Assembly (NCBI RefSeq): GCF_001667035.1
Contig: NZ_LZIR01000081.1
Coordinates: 62,001-126,000 of the forward strand
Length of the DNA: 64,000 bases
Reading direction: 5' to 3'
DNA from: Mycobacterium sp. 852002-51057_SCH5723018
GTDB taxonomy: Bacteria; Actinomycetota; Actinomycetes; Mycobacteriales; Mycobacteriaceae
Positions 16,332 to 26,098 of the stretch are shown here, piece after piece. Each line of letters starts with the position of its first letter. Within the stretch, counting starts at the first letter, position 1. Below the pieces are notes generated by a model that did not search any database, was not told the DNA's origin, and was given only the letters and a program-made list of their open reading frames with translations. The position numbers and the translations under genes are program-made.

Positions 16332-17333
16332 ATGTCGTTCTTCGAAGAGGTCCGAAAGTTGCGTGGCGCGGCGGCAAGCATGCCGCGCCGGCTGGCGATC
16401 GCGGCTGTAGGGGCTGCCCTGTTGTCCGGTCTAGTCGCCGCCGTCGGCGGTTCGGCTACCGCGGGGGCGTTCTCGAAGCCGGGTCTTCCAGTGGAATACC
16501 TGCAGGTGCCATCGCCGTCGATGGGCCGCAACATCAAGGTTCAATTCGAGGGGGGCGGGCCGCACGCCGTGTACCTGCTCGACGGACTCCGGGCTCAGGA
16601 GGACTACAACGGCTGGGACATCAACACCCCGGCGTTCGAGGAGTTTTACCAGTCGGGCCTGTCGGTGGTGATGCCGGTCGGTGGCCAGTCCAGTTTCTAC
16701 AGCAACTGGTACCAGCCCTCGTCGGGCAACGGACAGAACTACACCTACAAGTGGGAGACGTTCCTGACCCAGGAGATGCCCCTTTGGCTGCAGGCCAACA
16801 AGCAGATTTCGCCGGCCGGTAACGCCGCGGTGGGCCTGTCGATGTCCGGCGGTTCCGCGCTGATAATGGCGGCGTACTACCCGCAGCAATTCCCTTACGC
16901 CGCTTCGCTTTCGGGATTCCTCAACCCCTCTGAGGGCTGGTGGCCGACGCTGATCGGTTTGGCGATGAACGACGCGGGTGGTTACAACGCCAACAGCATG
17001 TGGGGTCCGTCCAGCGACCCGGCGTGGAAGCGCAACGACCCGATGGTCCAGATTCCGCGGCTGGTCGCCAACAACACCAGGATCTGGGTCTACTGCGGCA
17101 ACGGCACCCCCAGCGACATGGGCGGCGACAACATGCCGGCCAAGTTCCTGGAAGGCCTCACGCTGCGCACCAACCAGCAGTTCCAGAACACCTACGTCGC
17201 CGCGGGCGGCCGCAACGGAACGTTCAACTTTCCGGCCAACGGGACCCACTCGTGGCCCTACTGGAACCAGCAGCTGGTTGCCATGAAGCCCGACATCCAG
17301 CAGGTGCTGCTCGGCGCGAACAACAACGCCTGA
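16332..17333 (+). CDS. fbpC: Antigen 85-C mycolyltransferase
   Basis: A 333-residue secreted alpha/beta hydrolase that transfers mycolic acids between trehalose monomycolates and onto arabinogalactan. A long signal peptide (Arg-rich start, hydrophobic LAIAAVGAALLSGLVAAVGG) precedes mature FSKPGLPVEYLQVPSPSMGR. The nucleophile lies in GLSMSGGSAL, and the His in NGTHSWPYW completes the triad. The fibronectin-binding region is conserved. The ATG at 16332 gives the normal family length. It is convergent with the DUF1275 gene, as fbpC and Rv0128 are in M. tuberculosis. Confidence 0.96.
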   Translation: MSFFEEVRKLRGAAASMPRRLAIAAVGAALLSGLVAAVGGSATAGAFSKPGLPVEYLQVPSPSMGRNIKVQFEGGGPHAVYLLDGLRAQEDYNGWDINTPAFEEFYQSGLSVVMPVGGQSSFYSNWYQPSSGNGQNYTYKWETFLTQEMPLWLQANKQISPAGNAAVGLSMSGGSALIMAAYYPQQFPYAASLSGFLNPSEGWWPTLIGLAMNDAGGYNANSMWGPSSDPAWKRNDPMVQIPRLVANNTRIWVYCGNGTPSDMGGDNMPAKFLEGLTLRTNQQFQNTYVAAGGRNGTFNFPANGTHSWPYWNQQLVAMKPDIQQVLLGANNNA

Positions 17334-17351
17334 GCAACGAAAAGGCGGCAT

Positions 17352-17392
17352 CGGCAGCAGCGCACCGGTCAGCGCTGCTGCCGTTGCTTTTT
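17352..17392. terminator. Strong hairpin terminator between fbpC and the DUF1275 gene
   Basis: CGGCAGCAGCGC (17352-17363) pairs perfectly over 12 bp with GCGCTGCTGCCG (17372-17383), loop 8 bases, followed by TTGCTTTTT. The right arm and loop contain the stop codon and final codons of the minus-strand DUF1275 gene, so its C-terminal R-Q-Q-R is encoded by a terminator arm. Confidence 0.8.
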
Positions 17393-18082
17393 GGCCGACT
17401 CCTCTTTGAGCAGCGAGCGCCGGTCCGAGTGGAAGTAGGTGTAGCCGGTGGTCACCGCGCACACCCCCGTGGCGACCACCAGCATCCAGGTCCCGTTGAC
17501 GACCAAGCTGATGCAGCCGCCCACGATGGCGCCCAGGGCGAAGCTGGTGAACAGCAGAAAGTAACCGAGCCAGTCCGCGGCCGTTCCGCCGGCGATGTGC
17601 CGTTCGATGCCCTGCCCCAACTTGACCAGTGTTCCGGTCACATAGCTGAGCGGCACCGACACCTCGCCATCCTTGACGAATGAGGTGTTCAAAGAGCCGA
17701 TTGCGAAGGCCACCAGCATGATTGGCGCGAAGTCCAGGAGGTTTTCCTCCCAGCCCTCGTCGATGACGTCCACCAGGGTGGCGGCCAGCAAGCTGAAGGT
17801 GGTCAGCATGGTGGGGCCGTGCGGGTGCGCCACCCAGAAATGCCGCCGGCACACCGATGCGATCACGACGCCGGCGACAAAGCACAGTATGAGCAGTCCC
17901 GCAGTGATCGACAGGACCACGTCGCCCCGAAAGAACCCCAGCGCGGCGCGTTGGGCATTGCCGGTCATGAAGGTCACGAAGTATCCGGCCGAGTGCGTGA
18001 ATGCGGTGGCGCCGAGCACACCGGCCAGCCCGGCCAGCAGCCACGACAACCTCGCCTCGCTATCGAAGATTTCACTCGCCAC
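17369..18082 (-). CDS. DUF1275 (YoaK-like) membrane protein
   Basis: A 237-residue integral membrane protein with about six hydrophobic helices. It has the DUF1275 N-terminal signature (FTHSAGYFVTFMTGNAQRAA) and the later SYVTGTLVKLGQGI repeat of it. The function of the family is unknown. Its place downstream of mak and convergent with fbpC corresponds to M. tuberculosis Rv0128. It begins 27 bases upstream of the mak stop region on the same strand and may belong to a different transcript. Confidence 0.82.
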   Translation of the reverse strand: MASEIFDSEARLSWLLAGLAGVLGATAFTHSAGYFVTFMTGNAQRAALGFFRGDVVLSITAGLLILCFVAGVVIASVCRRHFWVAHPHGPTMLTTFSLLAATLVDVIDEGWEENLLDFAPIMLVAFAIGSLNTSFVKDGEVSVPLSYVTGTLVKLGQGIERHIAGGTAADWLGYFLLFTSFALGAIVGGCISLVVNGTWMLVVATGVCAVTTGYTYFHSDRRSLLKEESAKKQRQQR

Positions 18083-18109
18083 GGAACGACATGCTTTCAG
18101 ATATCGGGC

Positions 18110-19462
18110 CTAGGCGGCGGTCAGCCGGGCGATGGAACGCAGCGGGATCGGCAACCATCCGGGCCGGTGCCGCGCTTCGTAGCCGGCCTCGTAGACGGCC
18201 TTGTCGAGTTCGTAGGCGGCCAGCAGCTGCGCCGAATCCCGGGGGTCGGTCCCGGACACGGCCGCATAGCCGTCGCAGAACGCGGCGCTATTGCGCTCGA
18301 CCCATTCCCGCGCCCGGGCGGCGAGCTGCTTGTCGTCGGCCTGGTCGACGAGCGGCCCGTAGGCCGCGTATTGGAAGGAACGCAGGACGCCGGCCACGTC
18401 GCGCAGCGGTGAATCCGGCGCCCGGCGCTCGTCGAGCGGCTGGCCGGGTTCGCCTTCGAAGTCGATCAGCAGCCAGCTCTCCGGGGTGCGCAGCACCTGC
18501 CCCAGGTGTAGGTCACCGTGCACCCGCTGAACGGTGATCATCTCGCCCGCGAGCTTGGCGAATCGCTCTTCGATCGTCACCGCGTACTCCTGCAGCTGGG
18601 GGACCTTGGCCACGGTGGACGACAGCCGTGCCCGCACGGTGTCCACCGGGAACGGTGCCTGCGCCGTCCCGAGGGTCTCGGCCAGCGTCGCGTGCACCGA
18701 CGCAACCGCTTCGCCGAGCCGGTTGGCCTCGCCGGCGAAGTCGCCGCCCACCTCATAGGCATACAAGTCGCCCTCGGCGAACAGGTCGCGAACGCTGGCG
18801 GTGGCCATCGCCCAGCCTTCGGCGGCATTGGACGCGAACTCGGTGACCATGCCCAACGGCCACGCCTCGTCCGGCGAATCGGCGCCGAGCGCGCGCATCT
18901 CGTAGGTACCGAGCAGCCGTGCCACGTGCGGGTTGCCGGCGCGGGCCAGCACCCGGTTCAGCTCGATATCGGGGTTGATCCCACTGCTCACCCGGCGAAA
19001 AACCTTGAAGATGGCGCGGCGATCGAAGATCACGCTGGTGTTGCTCTGTTCGGCATCGGAGACGTGCGGCATCGCGTCCAGCGGCAGCCCGACTTCCGGT
19101 TCCTTGGTGAACTTGACCTCGACGTCCGACGAGCTCCGGACCGCCTCCGAGTCGATCAACGACAGCAGGAATTGCGGCGCGTCGGCGTCGTAGAGGGCGT
19201 CAAATCCGGTCCGATCGTCTGCCGCGCCGATCGTGGCCACCGTGCTGTACTCCGATACCGGCGCGGAGTCCCACCTGACGATCACCTGGTAGCGCTCCGA
19301 GTGACCGTCCGCGTAGTTGGCATCGACCAGCACCAAGTCGAGATCGTCCCGCAGCGGGACGACCACGGCGGCCTCGGCGGCGGACAGCTCGCGATTGCGC
19401 CCGGCGTACCAACGTTGCTGCGGAAGCCACTCAGACCACGGCAGCTTGGCTGGCTGATTCAT
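18110..19462 (-). CDS. mak: Maltokinase
   Basis: A 450-residue ATP-dependent kinase that makes maltose-1-phosphate, the GlgE substrate, from the maltose formed by TreS. Its aminoglycoside-kinase-like C-lobe shows HGDLHLGQ (315-322) and the metal-binding DFEGEP (334-339). The N-terminal cap region (LPWSEWLPQQRWYAGRNREL) is typical of Mak/Pep2. A strong GAGGAGGAG sits 8 bases before the ATG and belongs to the last unit of the 52-bp repeat array that separates it from treS. Confidence 0.94.
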   Translation of the reverse strand: MNQPAKLPWSEWLPQQRWYAGRNRELSAAEAAVVVPLRDDLDLVLVDANYADGHSERYQVIVRWDSAPVSEYSTVATIGAADDRTGFDALYDADAPQFLLSLIDSEAVRSSSDVEVKFTKEPEVGLPLDAMPHVSDAEQSNTSVIFDRRAIFKVFRRVSSGINPDIELNRVLARAGNPHVARLLGTYEMRALGADSPDEAWPLGMVTEFASNAAEGWAMATASVRDLFAEGDLYAYEVGGDFAGEANRLGEAVASVHATLAETLGTAQAPFPVDTVRARLSSTVAKVPQLQEYAVTIEERFAKLAGEMITVQRVHGDLHLGQVLRTPESWLLIDFEGEPGQPLDERRAPDSPLRDVAGVLRSFQYAAYGPLVDQADDKQLAARAREWVERNSAAFCDGYAAVSGTDPRDSAQLLAAYELDKAVYEAGYEARHRPGWLPIPLRSIARLTAA

Positions 19463-19464
19463 AA

Positions 19465-19614
19465 GCGCCGCTCCTCCTCATCGCTTCGCTCTGCATCGTC
19501 GCCGGCGGGGTCATCTGCGCCGCTCCTCCTCATCGCTTCGCGCTGCATCGTCGCCGGCGGGGTCATCTGCGCCGCTCCTCCTCATCGCTTCGCGCTGCAT
19601 CGTCGCCGGCGCGG

Positions 19615-19635
<21 letters not shown>
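19465..19635. repeat. 52-bp tandem repeat array between treS and mak
   Basis: Three units (19465-19516, 19517-19568, 19569-19620) plus a 15-base partial unit repeat with a period of exactly 52. On the minus strand each unit contains GGCGACGATGCA, GCGAAGCGATGAGGAGGAGC and an ATGACC start-like triplet. The array supplies the mak ribosome-binding site and encodes the last residues and stop of treS. It is a MIRU-like element class; unit number is likely to vary between strains. Confidence 0.88.
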
Positions 19636-21393
<1,758 letters not shown>

Positions 21394-21514
21394 CAATTCC
21401 ACGATGCCACGTGTACCCGAGGCGGCAAGTTGGGAATCACGCGCGTCAACATGCGATGAATTACTGCGTGCCGCAAGGGGATTGGATGGGAGCCGGGCAT
21501 TATCCTTTTCGATG

Positions 21515-22552
21515 TCAGGCCGGCGGCCCGTCTGCCAGCGTCACGTTGCTGGTGCGCTCCTCGCCGCCCCTGGTGCGCCAGTGCAGGGCAATGTTGTCCC
21601 CGGGGTGATGCGGGACGAGCGCATCGGTCATCGACGTGGCCCCGTTGATGCGGGCGTTGTCGAGCGCGGTGATGACGTCACCGGGAGAAATCCCGACCTC
21701 CGCGGCGGGACCGCTGGTCACCACGCGTTCGACCCGGGCCCCGTTGCCGCCGTTGTCGGTGACGCCCAGTCCGAGGAAGGCCGTCGGGCCGATGTGGACC
21801 GTGTTCGATCCGGCACCCGACCGGATCTGCCCCGCGACGCCCATCGCCGTGCCGATCGGAATGGCGAAGCCCTGCCCGCCGGACATCTTGTAGCTGTCGG
21901 TAGCGGCGGTGTTCATGCCGATCACCTGGCCGCTGTTGTTGACCATGGGACCGCCCGAGTCACCAGGCCGGATCGCGGCGTCTGCCTGGATCAACCCGCC
22001 GAGGGTTTCTTCGGCGCCGGTTAGGGTGTCGGTTGCCGAGACCGTCTGGTTCAGCGCGAGGACTTTGCCGGCCACCGCGCTCGGCGTCCCGCCCTGGCCG
22101 CCGGCGTTGCCCAGCGCCACGACCGGCTCGCCGACCGAGACCCCGCCTCCGATGTTGGCGGTGGGCAGCCCACCCCCGCCGCGAAGCTGCAGGACCGCCA
22201 CGTCCGCGGTCCGGTTGTAGCCGATCACGTCGACGGCATAGGTCTGGCCGTTGCCGACGTCGAACGCGCTGATGTCGGTGGCGCCCGAGATCACGTGATT
22301 GTTGGTCAGCACGACACCACCGGGGTCGATGACGATGCCGGTTCCGGCACCCACCGCGTTGTTGTACCCGAACTTGGTGCTGATATTGACCACCTGCGGC
22401 CCGACCTGCCCGACGATCGCCGATGGGTCGAGCGGCGTCATGGGCGGCGACGCGGAGGCCGGCGGAGTGGCCAGGCCCAGCCCCAGCCCGGTCACGGCCA
22501 GCACGCTGACCAGCCATGACCACCAGACTGAGCGGTGGTGCGATTTGCTCAT
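21515..22552 (-). CDS. pepA: Secreted HtrA-like serine protease
   Basis: A 345-residue trypsin-like protease with a C-terminal PDZ domain, corresponding to M. tuberculosis Rv0125 (Mtb32A). A signal peptide (to about ATPPASAS) is followed by the catalytic triad H86 (TNNHVIS), D117 (RTADVAVL) and S199 (RPGDSGGPMV). The PDZ domain begins near residue 250. GGAGGTGA lies 5 bases before the ATG. Location upstream of treS on the same strand matches the M. tuberculosis order. It is surface-exposed or secreted. Confidence 0.94.
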   Translation of the reverse strand: MSKSHHRSVWWSWLVSVLAVTGLGLGLATPPASASPPMTPLDPSAIVGQVGPQVVNISTKFGYNNAVGAGTGIVIDPGGVVLTNNHVISGATDISAFDVGNGQTYAVDVIGYNRTADVAVLQLRGGGGLPTANIGGGVSVGEPVVALGNAGGQGGTPSAVAGKVLALNQTVSATDTLTGAEETLGGLIQADAAIRPGDSGGPMVNNSGQVIGMNTAATDSYKMSGGQGFAIPIGTAMGVAGQIRSGAGSNTVHIGPTAFLGLGVTDNGGNGARVERVVTSGPAAEVGISPGDVITALDNARINGATSMTDALVPHHPGDNIALHWRTRGGEERTSNVTLADGPPA

Positions 22553-22699
22553 CCCCGTCACCTCCTGCATCCCGATAAGAACGAGAACTCGCCCAGCCAG
22601 AGGGTCTGGGCGGCGCGACCTAGTCCGTATAACCGTAATGCAGGTAGCTATCCAGCACAGTAGTCAGGCCCTCATGCCTATACCCTGCGGAAGCGTCGG

Positions 22700-23152
22700 T
22701 CATGCTGTACCCGCGGGCGCAATGGGATACGCCAGGTGGCGGCTGACGTCGCCGACCATGTCGATGAGGGTGAGGTCGCGGTAGGAAAAACGCCAGCGGC
22801 CGTCGACACGTTCGAATCGGTCGTGGTAGCGGCCGGTGACGATGGTTTGCAGCGGAAATTCGTCGGCTTGCTGCAGCACGGTGTAGTAGCTGCGGCAACT
22901 CGCGGTGCCGGCTTCCTCGTCGATCTCGACGATCGGATTGGTGGTCACGTGCTTGGTTCGCGGTGTCCCGTCCGGGTGAAGCAAGATCAGTGACTTCCAG
23001 ATGCCCAGCAACCGGGACGCATCGATGGTGTCCTCACCGCCGATGCGGATGCGGGCATGCTCGAAGAGGGCGGCCGCTCCCGCCAGATCCCCGGCGTCGA
23101 TGCATTCGGCGTAACGATAGAGGAGGTTGGTGATCTGCGTCTCCGCCAGCAT
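22700..23152 (-). CDS. SnoaL-like (NTF2 fold) protein
   Basis: A 150-residue NTF2-like protein: an N-terminal helix with ITNLLYRYAECIDAGDLAGA, then the curved sheet including TNPIVEIDEEAGTASCRSYY. Similar proteins are hydratases, isomerases or binding proteins; no catalytic call is possible. The ATG at 23152 is preceded at the correct distance by TACGTT, a SigA -10 hexamer, so a leaderless transcript is likely. It diverges from the F420-family gene 78 bases away. Confidence 0.75.
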   Translation of the reverse strand: MLAETQITNLLYRYAECIDAGDLAGAAALFEHARIRIGGEDTIDASRLLGIWKSLILLHPDGTPRTKHVTTNPIVEIDEEAGTASCRSYYTVLQQADEFPLQTIVTGRYHDRFERVDGRWRFSYRDLTLIDMVGDVSRHLAYPIAPAGTA

Positions 23153-23230
23153 GCGGTTAACGTAGCGCGCAATCCGGCTCGAGCGCGCCGACGATGCCGC
23201 CGCGGCGGCTTGCGCTCCTAAGCTGACCGG

Positions 23231-23638
23231 GTGGGCGAATTCGACCCGAAGGCCAGGTTCGCGCGGTCCCCGGTCGCCCGGCTGGCCACGATCACGCCCG
23301 GCGGCAGGCCGCACCAGGTGCCGGTGGTGTTCGCGGTCGACGGTGACGTCGTGTACACCGCCGTCGACGCGAAACCGAAAACGACGCGGCGGCTGCGCCG
23401 CCTGGCCAACATCGAGAACAATCCCCGGGTGAGCGTGCTCGTCGATCACTACGCCGACGACTGGACGCAGCTGTGGTGGGTCCGCGCCGACGGGGTGGCC
23501 ACCATTCATTCCGGCGGCGAGGCATTGGACGCCGGGTACCGTTTGCTGCGCGCCAAATACCCTCAGTACCAATCCGTTCCATTGGACGGACCGGTCATTG
23601 CGGTCGCGGTGGACCGCTGGTCCAGCTGGCACGCCTGA
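23231..23638 (+). CDS. PPOX-class F420-dependent oxidoreductase family protein
   Basis: A 135-residue split-beta-barrel protein with the pattern of M. tuberculosis Rv0121c. It opens with ARFARSPVARLATITPGGRP and continues HQVPVVFAVDGDVVYTAVD, the flavin/F420-binding strands. The natural substrate is unknown. TAAGCT ends exactly 6 bases before the GTG at 23231, so the transcript is predicted to be leaderless. The neighbour order with fusA2 is conserved. Confidence 0.85.
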   Translation: MGEFDPKARFARSPVARLATITPGGRPHQVPVVFAVDGDVVYTAVDAKPKTTRRLRRLANIENNPRVSVLVDHYADDWTQLWWVRADGVATIHSGGEALDAGYRLLRAKYPQYQSVPLDGPVIAVAVDRWSSWHA

Positions 23639-23702
23639 CCCGCCCGACGTCTAGCGCCCCCAACCACGACGGGCCGGCCCCATTGTGGCTGACCGGTGGC
23701 CT

Positions 23703-23760
23703 TGTGTTAGGCGGCCGTTGGGGGAAAAGTTGCCTAGAGCGCCGTGTGGCCTAGAACACA
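23703..23760 (+). promoter_or_regulatory. Paired repeats in the fusA2 5' region
   Basis: TGTGTTAGGC (23703-23712) and GCCTAGAACACA (23749-23760) form an inverted repeat apart from a 2-base bulge. CCTAGA also occurs twice as a direct repeat 18 bases apart. The region lies 75-130 bases upstream of the fusA2 ATG and could form a leader structure or bind a regulator. Confidence 0.35.
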
Positions 23761-23833
23761 CCGCGCCCCCGCGGGAGGGCACCCGCTCCCCGCGCGGGGC
23801 GAGCCAAGCGACCTGCAGAACTGGAGGAAAGTC

Positions 23834-25993
23834 ATGGCGGACAAGGCGAACGTTTCCCAGGGCGCCGGAGCCGCACCCACCGCGAACGGGCCGGGCGATG
23901 TTCGTAATGTGGTCCTGGTGGGGCCCTCGGGCGGCGGCAAGACCACCCTGGTCGAGGCCCTCCTGGTCGCCGCCGGGGTGCTGTCCAGGCCGGGATCGGT
24001 CACCGAGGGCAGCACGGTCTGTGACTACGACGATGCCGAGATCCGGCAACAGCGGTCCGTGGGCGTCGCCGTGGCCTCCCTGTCCCACAACGGCGTCAAG
24101 ATCAATCTGGTCGACACACCCGGGTACGCCGACTTCGTCGGGGAGCTGCGAGCGGGGTTGCGGGCCGCCGATTGCGCGCTTTTCGTGATCGCGGCGAACG
24201 AGGGCGTCGACGAGCCGACCAAGTCGCTGTGGCAGGAATGCAGCCAGGTCGGCATGCCGCGCGCCGTGGTGATCACCAAGCTCGACCACGTCCGGGCGAA
24301 CTATCAGGAGGCACTGGCCGCCGCGCAGGAGGCCTTCGGCGACAAGGTTTTACCTCTTTACCTGCCGACCTCCCAAAACAACTGCGCCGGCCTGATCGGC
24401 CTGCTGTCGCAAACCCGCTACCAGTACGCCGACGGGAAGCGGACCATGCAGGAGCCGGACCCGTCCGACGCCGAACGCGTCGAGGAAGCGCGCGGCACCC
24501 TGATCGAAGGGATCATCGAAGAATCCGAGGACGAGTCGTTGATGGACCGTTACCTCGGCGGCGAGTCGATCGACGAGTCGGTGCTCATCGCAGACCTGGA
24601 GAAAGCCGTTGCCCGGGGCTCGTTCTTCCCGGTGATCCCGGTATGCAGCGGCACCGGCGTCGGCACCCTGGAATTGCTCGAGGTTGCCACCCGGGGATTC
24701 CCGTCTCCGATGGAACACCCACTCCCCGAAGTCTTTACGCCCAACGGTGCTACGCACACGACGCTGGCATGTGACGCCGACGCGCCGTTGCTCGCGGAGG
24801 TGGTGAAGACGACGTCAGACCCTTACGTCGGCAGGGTCAGCCTGGTCCGGCTGTTCTCCGGGACCATCAGGCCCGACACGACGGTTCATGTGTCGGGCCA
24901 TTTTGCGTCGTTTTTCGGCCCGACCAACGGCAATGGGCATTCGCACCCCGACCACGACGAAGACGAGCGCATCGGAGTCCTGTCCTTCCCGCTCGGCAAA
25001 CAGCAACGCCCGGCGGCCGCCGTGGTGGCCGGTGACATCTGCGCGATCGGCAAGCTGAGCCGGGCCGAAACCGGTGACACGTTGTCGGACAAGTCCGAGC
25101 CGTTGGTGCTGAAACCGTGGACGATGCCCGAGCCGCTCCTTCCGGTGGCGATTCAGGCGCACGCCAAGACCGACGAAGACAAGCTGTCGGTCGGGTTGGG
25201 CCGGCTGGCGGCCGAAGACCCGACCCTGCGGATCGAGCAGAATCAGGAAACGCACCAGATCGTGCTGTGGTGCATGGGCGAGGCCCATGCCGGCGTTGTC
25301 CTCGACGCGCTGGCCAACCGGTACGGCGTCACGGTGGACACCGTGGACCTGCGCGTGCCGCTGCGAGAAACGTTCGCCGGCAAGGCGAAAGGACACGGCC
25401 GCCACATCAAGCAGTCCGGCGGGCACGGCCAGTACGCGGTGTGCGACGTCGAGGTGGAGCCGCTGCCGGAGGGTTCCGGGTTCGAGTTCGTCGACAAGGT
25501 GGTCGGCGGGGCGGTGCCGCGGAACTTCATCCCGAGCGTAGAGAAGGGCGTGCGCGCGCAAATGGAAAAGGGTGTGCACGCGGGTTATCCGGTGGTCGAT
25601 ATCCGGGTCACACTGTTCGACGGCAAGGCCCACAGCGTCGATTCGTCGGACTTCGCGTTCCAGGCGGCGGGCGCGCTGGCGTTGCGGGAGGCGGCGGCCG
25701 CGACGAAGGTGACCCTGCTCGAACCGCTCGACGAGATCTCGGTGCTGGTGCCCGACCACTACGTCGGTGCGGTGATGGGCGACCTGTCGGGGCGTCGCGG
25801 CCGGGTGCTCGGTACCGAAGCCGCGGGGCATGAACGCACGGTGGTCAAGGCCGAGGTGCCACAGGTTGAGCTGACCCGGTACGCGATCGATCTGCGTTCG
25901 CTCGCGCACGGGGCGGCGTCGTTCACCCGTTCGTTCGTCCGCTACGAACCCATGCCAGACTCGGCCGCCGCGCGCGTGAAAGCCTCTGCCTGA
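23834..25993 (+). CDS. fusA2: Elongation factor G-like protein
   Basis: A 719-residue translational GTPase of the EF-G2 type (M. tuberculosis Rv0120c). The P loop is GPSGGGKTTL (30-39) rather than the EF-G form, G3 is DTPG (94-97) and G4 is TKLD (148-151). The usual switch I RGITI is replaced by RQQRSVGVAVAS. Domains II-V follow. A His/Asp-rich insertion (GNGHSHPDHDEDER) lies near residues 365-380. GGAGGAAA precedes the ATG at 23834. Its role is not canonical translocation; it may act in ribosome recycling or stress. Confidence 0.93.
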   Translation: MADKANVSQGAGAAPTANGPGDVRNVVLVGPSGGGKTTLVEALLVAAGVLSRPGSVTEGSTVCDYDDAEIRQQRSVGVAVASLSHNGVKINLVDTPGYADFVGELRAGLRAADCALFVIAANEGVDEPTKSLWQECSQVGMPRAVVITKLDHVRANYQEALAAAQEAFGDKVLPLYLPTSQNNCAGLIGLLSQTRYQYADGKRTMQEPDPSDAERVEEARGTLIEGIIEESEDESLMDRYLGGESIDESVLIADLEKAVARGSFFPVIPVCSGTGVGTLELLEVATRGFPSPMEHPLPEVFTPNGATHTTLACDADAPLLAEVVKTTSDPYVGRVSLVRLFSGTIRPDTTVHVSGHFASFFGPTNGNGHSHPDHDEDERIGVLSFPLGKQQRPAAAVVAGDICAIGKLSRAETGDTLSDKSEPLVLKPWTMPEPLLPVAIQAHAKTDEDKLSVGLGRLAAEDPTLRIEQNQETHQIVLWCMGEAHAGVVLDALANRYGVTVDTVDLRVPLRETFAGKAKGHGRHIKQSGGHGQYAVCDVEVEPLPEGSGFEFVDKVVGGAVPRNFIPSVEKGVRAQMEKGVHAGYPVVDIRVTLFDGKAHSVDSSDFAFQAAGALALREAAAATKVTLLEPLDEISVLVPDHYVGAVMGDLSGRRGRVLGTEAAGHERTVVKAEVPQVELTRYAIDLRSLAHGAASFTRSFVRYEPMPDSAAARVKASA

Positions 25994-26098
25994 CAGCGCG
26001 TCTCACGCCTCGCAGCTTGATCCCACCGCGACGAGATTGCCGTTATGGTCGTGCTCGGCGCCCAAAATACAGCCGTCATTGGAATCTGGGCGTTCTCA

